From: Arthrobacter sp. PAMC25284
GTDB taxonomy: Bacteria > Actinomycetota > Actinomycetes > Actinomycetales > Micrococcaceae
Direction of reading: 5' to 3'
Length of the DNA stretch: 64,000 nucleotides
NCBI RefSeq assembly: GCF_019443425.1
Contig: NZ_CP080382.1
Coordinates: 248,001 to 312,000, forward strand
Part shown: one piece after another, positions 8,098 to 17,546 of the stretch
Layout of the letters: the number at the start of each line of letters is the position of its first letter
Numbering within the stretch: the first letter of the stretch is position 1
Translations under genes and position numbers: made by a program
Notes under the pieces: model-generated
Databases searched by the model: none
The model's input: only the letters and a program-made list of their open reading frames with translations
Told to the model about the DNA's origin: nothing

Positions 8098-8607
8098 TTG
8101 AAATCCAACGGAATGTTGCTGGACGCCTTCGGCCGGATTCATGAGACCGTGGCCGCCGTATTGGACGGGGCCGCCGTCGAGTCACTGGTCCGCAGGCCGG
8201 CCGGCACCGGTAATTCGATGGCGTGGCTAATCTGGCACCTCAGCCGCGTGGAGGACGCCCAGGTAACCTCCGCCGCAGGCCTGGACCAGGTCTGGCACTC
8301 ACAGGGGTTTGCCGGCCGTTTCGACCTGCCGCTGCCCGAAGGCGACACCGGCTACGGTCATTCGACCAGTCAGGTCGACGCCGTGCAGGCGCCGCCGGAG
8401 TTGTTGCTCGAGTACTACAATGCCGTCCATCGGCAAACGGTGGAGCTCCTGAAGACCCTCGGTGACGCGGACTTGGATCGCGTCGTCGACACCCGCTGGG
8501 ACCCGCCCGTCACCCTTGGGGTGCGGCTGGTCAGTACCATTGCCGACTGCTTCCAGCACGCCGGGCAGGCCGCTTACGTCAAGGGTCTGAACCCCAACAG
8601 CGGGTGA
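8098..8607 (+). CDS. DinB/DUF664-type (mycothiol transferase-like) protein
   Basis: The 169-residue four-helix protein has histidines in WLIWHLSRVED and DCFQHAGQAAYVKGL, at positions where DinB-fold proteins place their metal ligands. In actinobacteria this fold includes mycothiol-dependent S-transferases and maleylpyruvate isomerases. The start is TTG 8098, with GAGGGG six bases upstream; an ATG 12 bases further in has no such signal. The substrate is unknown. It converges on the oxidoreductase gene six bases after its stop. Confidence 0.78.
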   Translation: MKSNGMLLDAFGRIHETVAAVLDGAAVESLVRRPAGTGNSMAWLIWHLSRVEDAQVTSAAGLDQVWHSQGFAGRFDLPLPEGDTGYGHSTSQVDAVQAPPELLLEYYNAVHRQTVELLKTLGDADLDRVVDTRWDPPVTLGVRLVSTIADCFQHAGQAAYVKGLNPNSG

Positions 8608-8613
8608 CGTGGG

Positions 8614-9643
8614 CTAGCGCTTTTCGTCGCTGGCGTATTCGAGTCCGATCTGGCGCCTGACCTCATCCATGGCCGCCATCACCTCCACGGTTTGCCGTGG
8701 CGGGAGGACGTCATTGGCGATGGCGCGGGCGCCAATGAGGCGTTCCATTTCCTGCGCCTGATACTGCATGCCGCGCCCGGTGACTGGCTCGTCGAAGACT
8801 TCGACGACGTTCCCGTCGGCGTCGAATCGGGTGAACGGCGTCGGCGTGTACCAGACTGACTGAATCTCGATGCGGCCTTCGGTTCCGATGACGGAGGCCC
8901 CGGTTCGGTCCCGCCGTGTCCAGCGCGCAGTGGAGCAGTGCCTGCTGCCCGTCGGCGTATTCGAAGATCATCGCCGTCTGCCGGTCGACGCCGGTGGCCG
9001 TCAAGCTTCCCGCCGCCCGGATGCCGGTGGGTGCCCCGAGCACGTCGAAGGCAAAGGAAACCGGGTAGATGCCCAGATCCAGCAGCGCCCCGCCGCCCAG
9101 TGCGGGGTCGTTGAGCCGGTGCGAGGGCTCCTTGGGCAGGTTCTGGTTGTGGTCTGCGATTACGGTGCGGACGTCGCCCAGTGCGCCGGAGCGGATCAGC
9201 TCGCGGATGCGGACCATGTGAGGGAGGTAGCGTGTCCACATGGCCTCGAGTACAACAAGGCCCTGTGACTCGGCGAGGTCCACGATTTCCTGTGCCTGCC
9301 AGGCGTTCATGGCGAAAGACTTTTCAACCAAAACATGTTTGCCGGCGTTGAGGGCCAGCACTGCGTTTTCGTAGTGGAACGGGTGCGGCGTCGAAATGTA
9401 GATGACGTCCACGTCCGGGTCCGAGACCACGTCTTCGTAGCTTCCGTGGGCCGACGGGATCTTGAAACTGGTGGCGAATTCCGTGGCCGTGGCCAGGTTT
9501 CGGGAGCCCACTGCCTGCACGGTGAACCCGTGCCCGATCAGGTCCGTCGTTTGCAGGCCGGCTATGAAACCGGTGCCCAGAATTCCCCACCGGACGGCGG
9601 GGACGGATGCTTGAACGGACGGATTCAGGGCGTTCTCTGGCAT
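8614..9643 (-). CDS. Gfo/Idh/MocA-family NAD(P)-dependent oxidoreductase (one-base frameshift)
   Basis: The N-terminal Rossmann half contains WGILGTGFIAGL, ISTPHPFHYENAVLALNAGKHVLVEK with the conserved EK, and LEAMWTRYLPH. The frame breaks near 8912-8918. Skipping one base there continues as RTGASVIGTEGRIEIQ to EYASDEKR and stop at 8614, giving 342 residues, the usual family length. These enzymes oxidise or reduce sugars, inositols or trans-dihydrodiols. The break is in an ACGGCGGG context and is probably a sequence error. Confidence 0.85.
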
Positions 9644-9796
9644 GGGGTCGGTTCCCTTCGGGCAAACGGCAATGAATGCGTTGTATTTGGTTCGGAGCAG
9701 CCCACTGATTCTAAGGTGCCTGAACTTCGGGCGTCGATTAGCCGCGTCGCCCGCGAATTCCGTTCGAATCCGGCACCGTATGCAAGGATCGGCGCC

Positions 9797-10110
9797 ATGA
9801 AGCCTTCCAGGTCACACGAGGTTCGTCAGGCTGCATCAGGAATTCTCGCCGTCGGGATGTTGATGCTCGGTATGGCGGCGCCGTCCCACGCCACGCGTCG
9901 GTGGGAGCAGAGTTCAACTCGACGCGGCGCGGTTTCGGGTACGGAACCTACAGCACCACGGTGGAGAAAAACCTCAGCACCCTGCAGAAGGAAGTCGTCT
10001 GGGGCTGTTTGTTCACTTACGCCCCCGCGGCCGCGCCGGGCCACGCTTGTGACCGTGGCTCCCGGGGGAGCGACGTCTGTGTTCAGCACATCCAGGGCAG
10101 CGTCTCTGCC
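9797..10110 (+). pseudogene. Possible small secreted protein, frame disrupted
   Basis: A clear signal peptide, with hydrophobic core ILAVGMLMLGMAA and site SHA, starts at ATG 9797 behind AAGGAT. The frame then turns Arg-rich and implausible. A neighbouring frame carries GAEFNSTRRGFGYGTYSTTV and LQKEVVWGCLFTYAP, which look like real protein. A frame change near 9890 would join them. The 3' limit is a guess, and the next gene follows in that same frame. Confidence 0.3.
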
Positions 10111-10212
10111 GTCCATAAGAAGATTCTTCCAGCGACCTCTGACATTTACGGACCTTCGGGACCAGCACGAGCCGGCCTCCCGGGACCACAAGGAACACGA
10201 AAGAATGAGTAC

Positions 10213-10891
10213 ATGACCGACGCCGCCGACTTCATTGACCTTGCACTCCAGCGCGAGTCCTCCTGGCTGAGGGCCGAGGAAACGGAGGCCCGGCTGGGCG
10301 CCCAGGCAAACGGTGAAGCCCACAGGGATGGCAGCGGCCTGAAGTTCTACGGCGCCTCGGTTGGGGCCGTGCGCGGTACTGTCCGTGATGCGCTCCGCCG
10401 CTACCCGGACCTGACCCACGATTCCATCACCGCGCTCAGCAGCGAACTGTGGAACGAGCCCGTCTTCGAGCGGCGGCTCGCTGCCATCGTCCTGCTGCAG
10501 TCCAACGCCGCACTGCTGACCAACACCGATCTCACCCGGATAGAAGGCTTCCTCCGCACGGCGGGACTGCGCGAGCTGGTCGATCCGCTCGCCGTCGACG
10601 TCGTCGGCCCCCCTGGTGGCCCGGCTCGACGTCGTCGGCAGGGTCCGCGCGGAAAGCGTGCTGGACCGCTGGGTGCGGGATCCCGACCACTGGCTGCGCC
10701 GCGCCGCCCTGTTGTCCCCGTTGCGGGCGTTGCGCGCAGGGGCGGGGGACTGGGTCACGTTCGTCAGCCATGGACGCGCCGTGCTCGCAGAGGAGGCAGA
10801 GGCAATGCACGACGCCGACGCCATCGCCGCCGAGGCGGTCGCGCTGGTGCGCGCCGACGTCGCGAAGCACCGGCCCGAGCTGGAGTTCTAG
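10213..10891 (+). CDS. Helical-repeat protein, DNA alkylation repair (AlkD-like) type, one-base frameshift
   Basis: The product resembles AlkD-like HEAT-repeat proteins: GSGLKFYGASVGAVRGTVRD, LWNEPVFERRLAAIVLLQSN and VLDRWVRDPDHWLRRAALLS. AlkD enzymes remove alkylated bases without flipping them. The frame breaks at a run of six C at 10608-10613. Removing one C restores VVGPLVARLDVVGRVRAESV and gives 225 residues. The run strongly suggests a homopolymer error. Its stop overlaps the end of the convergent AAA+ gene by four bases. Confidence 0.72.
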
Positions 10892-12420
10892 GGGTCCTGA
10901 CCAAACCCGTCCTGCCCGGACACCGACGGACCCGGGTAGGCAAAGCCGGACCCGCCGAAGCCCGGCCCACCCGGGAACGGCCCGCCGAAGCCCGGCCCAC
11001 CCGGGAACGGCCCGGCATGACCATCGCCGTCTCCACCGCTGGCGCCGCTTCCGCTGCCGAGCAGGCTTCGGGTGAGGGCTTCGCCGTCGGCCATCAACTC
11101 ATCCACTGCCGTGCCCAGGTAGACGTCGGCGACCGGGGCGCCGTCCAATGCGGCGGCGAGGACGGCCCGGCGGACGAGTTCGCGGGCGAAGGAAGCGGTG
11201 GTTCCTTCGGTGCGCGCTGCCGCGTCCTGGACTGCAGCGGCGCTGAACGGAATCCCGCGGGCATACAGCTCCACGAGCGCGATGCGCTGCGCCGGGGCCG
11301 GGAGGGGAATTTCGACGGCAAGGTCCACACGTCCGGGGCGCTGCGCCAGGGCGCGTTCGAGCATGTCCACCCGGTTCGTGGTCAGAACGAACGTGACGTC
11401 GGCGTCGTTGTCCAGGCCGTCCATGGCGTCGAGCACCTCGAACAGCAGCGGCTGGGGTCCGTGCCCGAAGCTGCGGTCCTCGGCTATGAGGTCGCAGTCT
11501 TCCAGAACCACAATTGAGGGCTGCAGTGCTCGGGCCATAGCGGCCGCCTCCCCGATCCTCGCCAACGATCCGCCGGACAACAGGATGGCGGTGGTGCCCT
11601 GGCTCTGGCTCAATAAATACCGCACCGTGTGGGTCTTGCCCGTCCCCGGCCGGCCGTACAGCAGGATGCCCCGCTTGAGGTGCTGCCCGTAGCGGTTGAG
11701 CGAATCCCGGTGCCGCGCAATCCCCAGGACATGGTCCGAGACCTTCTGCAGCAGGCCCTCCGGCATGATGACATCGGACGCGGCGAGGGCGGGCCGGGCA
11801 TGGAACGTCACGCCGGCTGCGCTGGGGCCGTACTCGCCCATGACCAAGGAGATGACCTGCCCCTTCAGCACGCTGCGTTGCTGCATCCGCCGTCGAAACT
11901 CCGCCAGGAAGCTTGCGGCGCTTCCGGTATCGCCCGCCAGGACTTCCAGCGACGCTGACTGCCGCCCGTACTTGGGGTTGGCGTCCCGTTGCAGCACGGC
12001 GATCGGTCCGCCGTCGTGACTGAACAGCCACAGCCCCGAAGCCACGGCCTGCCGCTGTTCGTCCGGGCCCACCGCGAGGTTCGTATAGTCCGGCTGGGAT
12101 AAGGGGAACTGCGGGAAGAACGGGGACAGCTGCAGCATGTCACTCAACGACTGATGGTGGCGCTGGTCCCCGCCACCGATACCCACCAGCCGGAACCCCG
12201 CATCCTCGGCCGCGAGCCCGGCCATCAGGATGTCGGCATCCACAAAACGGTGCGGCGGAATTTCTTCCACCACCACGGACAGCGATTCGGCCGGTTCCGC
12301 CAGGTGTTCCGTGAGCGTTGTCAGGAGTTGAATCCCCGACGGCGTCCGGTACTGCCCGGATTGTGCCAGCTGCACGAGCCGCGCAAAATCGTCGATGAAC
12401 TTCCCCAAATTTTCATCCAT
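10888..12420 (-). CDS. AAA+ ATPase with Gly/Pro/Phe-rich tail
   Basis: The 510-residue protein has an unassigned N-terminal domain (about 1-220). An AAA+ module follows with Walker A GRPGTGKT (Lys262), Walker B IVVLEDCD, sensor-1 VLTTNRVD and an AQRPGRVDLAVEIPLP arginine segment, then a helical lid. The last 60 residues are Gly/Pro/Phe-rich and include an exact tandem repeat of PFPGGPGFGG. It resembles the CDC48/FtsH-type AAA module with a different N-domain, so a remodelling role is likely but the client is unknown. Confidence 0.82.
   Translation of the reverse strand: MDENLGKFIDDFARLVQLAQSGQYRTPSGIQLLTTLTEHLAEPAESLSVVVEEIPPHRFVDADILMAGLAAEDAGFRLVGIGGGDQRHHQSLSDMLQLSPFFPQFPLSQPDYTNLAVGPDEQRQAVASGLWLFSHDGGPIAVLQRDANPKYGRQSASLEVLAGDTGSAASFLAEFRRRMQQRSVLKGQVISLVMGEYGPSAAGVTFHARPALAASDVIMPEGLLQKVSDHVLGIARHRDSLNRYGQHLKRGILLYGRPGTGKTHTVRYLLSQSQGTTAILLSGGSLARIGEAAAMARALQPSIVVLEDCDLIAEDRSFGHGPQPLLFEVLDAMDGLDNDADVTFVLTTNRVDMLERALAQRPGRVDLAVEIPLPAPAQRIALVELYARGIPFSAAAVQDAAARTEGTTASFARELVRRAVLAAALDGAPVADVYLGTAVDELMADGEALTRSLLGSGSGASGGDGDGHAGPFPGGPGFGGPFPGGPGFGGSGFAYPGPSVSGQDGFGQDP
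10951..11010 (-). repeat. Exact 30-bp tandem repeat x2 in the AAA+ tail
   Basis: Two identical 30-bp units (10951-10980 and 10981-11010) encode PFPGGPGFGG twice in the C-terminal tail of the ATPase. Copy number is likely to vary between strains. Confidence 0.95.
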
Positions 12421-12514
12421 GGCCAGACCCTACCAGCGTCACCGCAGCGCAGGCGTGCGGTCGGCCGGCACAGCGTGGCAGCCCGGCGCAGGGCGGCGGC
12501 TGGCAGGGCGGCGC

Positions 12515-12883
12515 TTAGGCTGTGCGTTTGGCGTAATCGACGAAGCCCTGCCAGTCAATGAGGATGCATGCTTCATCCCCGACGACCCACGCGTCGTGGC
12601 CGGGCGGAATAAGCATGTATTCGCCGGGGGAGACCTCCATCTCCTGGCCGTCATCCATAACGATCTTCATACGGCCGGACAGGACATAGCCGGAGTGCGC
12701 GGCCTGACAGCTCTCAGTTTGCGCAATCGGTTTGACGTGCTTCGACCATTGCCAGCCGGGCTCGAAGACGCCCCTGCCGACTCCTCCATTGGCGAGGTCA
12801 ACGAGGTCCAGTCTTCCCTTGCCATCCTCGAAGGGACGGGTTTCTTCCGGTTTGTCGAGGCTCTTGTGAATCATGCCTGACAT
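12515..12883 (-). CDS. Small cupin-domain protein
   Basis: The 122-residue single-domain protein shows cupin spacing: a first motif around QTESCQAAHSGYVLSGRMKIVMDDG and a second around VSPGEYMLIPPGHDAWVVGDE. The histidines are sparse compared with metal-binding cupins, so metal binding is uncertain. The likely role is small-molecule binding or a simple isomerase or dioxygenase; no substrate can be named. It is monocistronic. Confidence 0.8.
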   Translation of the reverse strand: MSGMIHKSLDKPEETRPFEDGKGRLDLVDLANGGVGRGVFEPGWQWSKHVKPIAQTESCQAAHSGYVLSGRMKIVMDDGQEMEVSPGEYMLIPPGHDAWVVGDEACILIDWQGFVDYAKRTA

Positions 12884-13076
12884 TTCAAACTCCTAGCCTG
12901 CGAAATTAATTACTGGGTCCAGCGAGGCGCGCGCGACCGCGTGAGTTTCACTGGATACGGCTTGGTCTACGCCGAGAAAATTGCCGCGTCAAGAAGGCCT
13001 GGCCACCAATTTTGCGCGCCCCGGAAATCGCCTGTGCGTGGGTGAAGCTCGCCCAACGCCGTAGCCCTGGTGGGCG

Positions 13077-14066
13077 CTATCCGCCGCTTGCTGCTGCGCG
13101 GCCGAGCACCACGACGACGGCGACAGCGGCGAGCCCGGCGAGCACCAGCAGAATCCCGGCAAGGACGAAGTCTGTACCGCCCGCATCCTGGCCGGGGTTC
13201 TGTGCCTCCGGTTCCGTGGCGGATGGTGCGTCGGTGCTTGTCACGGACGGGACGGGTCCCGCCGCAGGGGAGGAGGCTGCAGGGGAGGAGGCGACGCCGG
13301 TCGGTTCCGCAGCGGGTGGTGCGGCGGTTGGAGCGGCCGCAGGGATCGGGCGGGCGGGCAAAAACACATCACCCACCACACCCATAATGAATCTGTCGCC
13401 GGGACTCAGCGTCGTCACGACCCGGGTGGCAATTTCCAGTGTTGTGGACACACAACCGGCCGAGGGCCTGTTCCCCGCACCGAAGAAGATCGCGTAGTCG
13501 GCGCCGGGGACGGCGGGCGAGTCCGGCATGCGGTTGTAGTTAATGACGGTTGCCTGGGCGTAGGTGCCCTGATTGGCCCAGTACCAGAGGTTCTCATCCC
13601 GCGGGGATCCGCCCTCCAGATAGTAGTTGTAGGAGGGGCTTCCCGGGCCACCCCAGCGTGACCTCGGATTGATCACATGGTAGGCCAGGGTGGTCCCCGG
13701 ATCGGCCAGCCCGAGTGCTTCCGTCGCAGAGAACGAACCGGTCGGTGAACGGAATTCACCTTCGCCCAGGGTTCCTGCGGGGGCGAATCCTTTGGCGCCG
13801 ATGAAGCCGGCAACCTGCCACTCCTGAAGGTAGCCGGGGCCGTCCCGGGCGCAGCCCGTGATGAGGACGGAGGCCTGGTTAGCGTCTGTTGCGGTCACAA
13901 AAACAACCCTGTTGGCATCACCAGCAGGAAAGCTGACCTCGGCGGCCGCGAGCTTGGCGCACGGTGCCGTTTCCTGGGTGGCGCCGCGGGCCGTTGTAGG
14001 TAGGGCCGTGAATCCGGCAACAAGTGCCATGAGAAGCAAAGTCCTACGCAACAAGTGCAGGGACAT
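13077..14066 (-). CDS. Secreted, membrane-anchored L,D-transpeptidase-like protein
   Basis: The 329-residue protein has an N-terminal signal peptide. The central domain ends in AGNRPSAGCVSTTLEIAT, matching the SxGC(V/I) catalytic motif of YkuD-like L,D-transpeptidases (Cys205). An Ala/Pro/Ser-rich linker of about 60 residues and a C-terminal hydrophobic helix (FVLAGILLVLAGLAAVAVVV) follow. It would act on peptidoglycan outside the membrane, anchored from its C-terminus. The histidine of the classical motif is not obvious, so the enzymatic call is tentative. Confidence 0.7.
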   Translation of the reverse strand: MSLHLLRRTLLLMALVAGFTALPTTARGATQETAPCAKLAAAEVSFPAGDANRVVFVTATDANQASVLITGCARDGPGYLQEWQVAGFIGAKGFAPAGTLGEGEFRSPTGSFSATEALGLADPGTTLAYHVINPRSRWGGPGSPSYNYYLEGGSPRDENLWYWANQGTYAQATVINYNRMPDSPAVPGADYAIFFGAGNRPSAGCVSTTLEIATRVVTTLSPGDRFIMGVVGDVFLPARPIPAAAPTAAPPAAEPTGVASSPAASSPAAGPVPSVTSTDAPSATEPEAQNPGQDAGGTDFVLAGILLVLAGLAAVAVVVVLGRAAASGG

Positions 14067-14103
14067 ACCGCAAGTCTAGTCGCGTCGGCCCTCACCCGCC
14101 GTC

Positions 14104-14127
14104 GCCCGGTCACCCGCTGCGGAGGAA
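14104..14127 (+). repeat. 24-bp direct repeat, left copy
   Basis: The sequence starting GCCCGGTCACCCGCTG and ending CGGAGGAA is identical to 15651-15674. The two copies bracket the beta-helix gene. Confidence 0.92.
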
Positions 14128-14142
14128 AAAATCGTCAACTCG

Positions 14143-15459
14143 TCAGCAATTGGGCGGGTCAAACTCGTAGGCCCCCGAATCGGCAGCAGCCGTTCCATTA
14201 CAGTCGCCGTCCTGAGGCGCAGGGCGTCCGTCCAGGTCTAAGACGGAAAGGCTGCTTCCGGCGCGGTCGATTGCCGGGCTGCTGCTGCTCAGATGGAGAT
14301 CCGTCGGTGCGTTCACGAATTTTGCAGACGCCGTGGTGGACGTGCTGTTCTTCGCGAAGTTGATAGGACCGTTGAGGACATTCTGCTTTTCGGTCCACCC
14401 GGCGCCGTTGATCCATAGGGAGTTTTTCACACCTACGAGGATGTTTGCCCTGATGACCGTTGAGGACGGGCAGCCCGCGTGGCATACAACGGCCTGGGAC
14501 CGTGGTCCATTCAGGTAGACCGTGTTGAACTCGAAAATCGTGCCGTTCGTGGGACCGAATGACGTGCCTGTTCCACGGGCCACCAAGCCCTTGGCCTCCG
14601 AGCAGTTGGCACCGCAGGTCGAGCGCACCGAGTTGTAGCGAAAGGTGTTGCCGTCGGCAGTTCCTGAGGACTTCCCCAACTCGGAGAAGTTGTTGTTGTC
14701 CTTGGCCACGTTGTGATGGATGATATTCCGGTTGCCGTTGTAGATTTCGAAGGCCGCGCCGTCGCGGTTGAAATCATAGGAAAAAGAGTTCGAGCCGCTG
14801 ACGGTGTTTCCGGAAAACTCGTTGTCGTTGCCGTTGATCAACACTCCGGAGGAGCCTGAGTCGTCACTGCAGTTCACGGCTTGAGCAGTTCCGCAGTTTG
14901 AGCCCACCGTGTTCACGTTCATGATGTTGTTGTTCGTCAGGGCATTGCCGGTGTATTTCCCGAAGTCCGACCCGGAACCCGCCTTGATTCCAACTGCATT
15001 GCCGGACGCGCTGGAGTTCTTAACCGTATTACGGTCCCCTGTGACGCTGATGCCGGCATAGCCGCAGGCGACACTGCGCAGTCCATCAACGATGGTGTAG
15101 TTCCCGTTGATCCTGATGCAGTTTCCTGACTTGCCCCCGGTAATCGTCGGGGCATTGCCGCTACCGAAACCATTCAAGGTGATGGGAGCAGCGGAAGTTC
15201 CGCTCTGATTGGACACAATGCCGCCGGTCCATGTGTGGCCCCTGCGAAAACTGACGATGTCGCCCGCTTTGAGGACGACGGCGTTGATCTTTGCCAGCGA
15301 TTTCCAGGGTGCCGAGATTGCGGTTCCCGAATTGCTGTCGTTCCCCGAGGCGCTCACATAGTATGTGGTTCCCGCAGCCGAGGCCGGGATCCCTATCGTG
15401 GTCGCGCTGACTAAGAGGACCGCCAGGAGAGCCGTGGCGGCGGTGGACATGATCTTCAT
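14143..15459 (-). CDS. Secreted right-handed parallel beta-helix protein
   Basis: The 438-residue protein has a signal peptide (VLLVSATTIGIPASA) and then TTYYVSASGNDSNSGTAISA, the usual entry to pectate-lyase-like beta-helix proteins. Repeated Asn-rich coils follow (NTVKNSSASGN, NNNIMNVNTVGSN, NEFSGNTVSGSN). The end, LDLDGRPAPQDGDCNGT with DSGAYEF, is the terminal motif of such proteins. It is probably a polysaccharide-binding or -cleaving exoprotein. Codons are poorer in GC than in neighbours, and exact 24-bp direct repeats flank the gene, which suggests acquisition as a unit. Confidence 0.85.
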   Translation of the reverse strand: MKIMSTAATALLAVLLVSATTIGIPASAAGTTYYVSASGNDSNSGTAISAPWKSLAKINAVVLKAGDIVSFRRGHTWTGGIVSNQSGTSAAPITLNGFGSGNAPTITGGKSGNCIRINGNYTIVDGLRSVACGYAGISVTGDRNTVKNSSASGNAVGIKAGSGSDFGKYTGNALTNNNIMNVNTVGSNCGTAQAVNCSDDSGSSGVLINGNDNEFSGNTVSGSNSFSYDFNRDGAAFEIYNGNRNIIHHNVAKDNNNFSELGKSSGTADGNTFRYNSVRSTCGANCSEAKGLVARGTGTSFGPTNGTIFEFNTVYLNGPRSQAVVCHAGCPSSTVIRANILVGVKNSLWINGAGWTEKQNVLNGPINFAKNSTSTTASAKFVNAPTDLHLSSSSPAIDRAGSSLSVLDLDGRPAPQDGDCNGTAAADSGAYEFDPPNC

Positions 15460-15650
15460 AGTCGTGCTTGCTCCCTGGCCGAAGACCGGTGTGATGAAAA
15501 GCGTAGGACCTGTGCTTTTCTTTGCAGAGGCAAGAGTACCCCGGCGGCTCTACCGGCGCTACAGTCCAGGCGGCTCATCGGCGACGACGGCATCGACTCT
15601 GCCGAGCGCTGATTGGCGGACGGCCTGACCCCCGGTGTGCACCTGCCCTT

Positions 15651-15674
15651 GCCCGGTCACCCGCTGCGGAGGAA
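15651..15674 (+). repeat. 24-bp direct repeat, right copy
   Basis: Identical to 14104-14127. It lies 30 bp upstream of the dienelactone hydrolase start. Confidence 0.92.
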
Positions 15675-15704
15675 GATGTGGGGCGTACCCCCGGGAGGCC
15701 CTGA

Positions 15705-16682
15705 GTGACGCACCTTGGCAAATTTGAAAAATACCTGATCGAGGAGTTCTTCGACGACTACCGCGCCGGTGACATGACGGGGCGGACGTTTACGCGCCGG
15801 GTCGCGTTCATCACCGGCAGCATGGCCGCGGCGTCCGCGGCGATGCTGCTGGTCGGCTGCACCCCCGACGAGGTTCCGCGCAGCACCGACCCCATGCCGA
15901 CCGCCAAGCCGACGGCGGCCTCCCCGGGGGCCGGCACCGCTGCCGCCGGGGCAGTACCCGGTGCAAAAAGCCCGCTATCCGTTCCGGAGGGCGCTACGGG
16001 ATTGACGACGGCGACTATCCAGATAGCGGCCGGCGGCATCGAAATCAGCGGCTACCTCGCGCGGCCGGAGGCAGGTACCGCCGGACCCGCAGTGCTGGTC
16101 TGCCACGAGAACCGCGGGCTCACCCCGCATATCGAGGATGTCGTGCGCCGCTTCGCCAAATCCGGCTATGCCGCTCTCGCGCTGGACCTGCTGAGCAGGG
16201 AAGGCGGCACGGCAAGCATGGACCCCGATACCGTCCCGGGCGCGCTGACAAAGGCCGGGGCACAGCGGCACATAGCCGACTTCACGGCAGCCTTCGACTA
16301 CCTGCAGTCGCAGGACTTCGTTGACCCGGACCGGATCGCCATGACCGGATACTGTTTCGGCGGGGGCATCACCTGGCAGTCGGCGGTGGAGCTGCCCGGG
16401 CTCAAGGCGACCGCGGCTTTCTACGGGCCCTCACCTGATTTGGACAAGGTTCCAACCATCCGGCCGGCGGTTTTTGGCGTCTATGCCGAACTCGACCAAC
16501 GCATCACCGGGCCGATGCCGGCGCTCCAGGACGCCTTGGATGCCACCGAGGTGCGGCACAAACTGACTGTCTATCCCGGCGTCGACCACGCCTTCCACAA
16601 CGACACCTCAACGCGTTACGACGAGGTGCAGGCCACCGCTGCCTGGAACGACACCCTGGCCTGGTTCGGCCAGTACGTCTGA
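15705..16682 (+). CDS. Dienelactone hydrolase family protein with twin-domain N-terminus
   Basis: The 325-residue protein has an N-terminal segment with TGRTFTRRVAFITGSMAAASAAMLL, a twin-arginine-like signal ending near LVGC, and then a Pro/Ala linker. The alpha/beta-hydrolase domain shows the DLH triad: Cys217 in GYCFGGGI, Asp in AELDQRI and His in GVDHAFHND. It would hydrolyse dienelactones or related esters, probably outside the membrane or attached to it. GTG 15705 follows GGGAGG by six bases. The membrane-protein gene starts eight bases after the stop. Confidence 0.88.
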   Translation: MTHLGKFEKYLIEEFFDDYRAGDMTGRTFTRRVAFITGSMAAASAAMLLVGCTPDEVPRSTDPMPTAKPTAASPGAGTAAAGAVPGAKSPLSVPEGATGLTTATIQIAAGGIEISGYLARPEAGTAGPAVLVCHENRGLTPHIEDVVRRFAKSGYAALALDLLSREGGTASMDPDTVPGALTKAGAQRHIADFTAAFDYLQSQDFVDPDRIAMTGYCFGGGITWQSAVELPGLKATAAFYGPSPDLDKVPTIRPAVFGVYAELDQRITGPMPALQDALDATEVRHKLTVYPGVDHAFHNDTSTRYDEVQATAAWNDTLAWFGQYV

Positions 16683-16690
16683 GGGCCGGG

Positions 16691-17546
16691 ATGACCGAAC
16701 GCCAGGTGGGAAAAATCGATGGGGATTTCGGGGGCCCGGCACAACCTCAACCGTGGAACGGGCTTTCGGCGGCGCTGTTTCCCGCAGTCCTGGTCGCCTG
16801 CTCGGGTTACGTACTGTTCGTTCTTGAACTGCGGGTGATCGGGTTCGGCCTTCTGGCTGTTTCGCTGATCGCGGCGCGGTTCATCAGTGCGGCACTGCTG
16901 CGGGACCTTTCCCTGATCGCCGTAGGACTGGCGGCCATGAGCCTTGTCCCTATCACTACTGACATCAGCACCGGACACATGCTGGTCATGGGCGCCGCCA
17001 TGGCGGTGGCCGTCGGTGTTCCTTACGGAGTCTCGCGTTTCGTCTTTAAGGACCACGCCGTCAGGTTTCCCGTGCTGACCGGACAGCCGTGGACACGGGC
17101 TGAAAAGTGGTACCTGCCCGCCGTGGTGATTATGGGCTGGGCGCTGCTGCCGGTCTACATGATCAGCAGCGGCGTCTACCGGAACTGGCCCGCAGTGTCG
17201 GATCCGGACGGAATCATCCGGCTCTTCCTGGGGACCAATGTGCTGGGGATCTGGGACGAGCTGTTTTTCATCTGCACCGTCTTCGCCCTCCTGCGTCGGC
17301 ATCTGCCCACGGTGCAGGCCAATGTGCTGCAGGCCGTCCTGTTCACGTCGTTCCTGTGGGAACTGGGCTTCCGGGGCCTGGGCGCCGCTGTTCATCTTCC
17401 CCTTCGCGCTGGTGCAGGCCTTCATCTTCACCCGCACGAAGTCACTGTCCTACATTGTCTGCATCCACCTGCTGTTCGACTTCGTGCTGTTCCTGGTCCT
17501 GATCCACGCCCACAACCGCGACTGGATCAACGTCTTCATCTACTAG
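16691..17546 (+). CDS. CPBP-like integral membrane protein (one-base frameshift)
   Basis: The protein, about 284 residues with eight or so hydrophobic segments, includes IWDELFFICTVFALLRRHLP and ending LSYIVCIHLLFDFVLFLVLI, typical of CPBP/abortive-infection-type membrane proteins. The frame breaks at GGGGCCTGGG (about 17373-17382). Removing one base gives FRGWAPLFIFPFALVQAFIF and stop at 17546. The second Glu pair of CPBP proteases is not evident, so protease activity is doubtful. It is probably cotranscribed with the upstream hydrolase. Confidence 0.7.
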
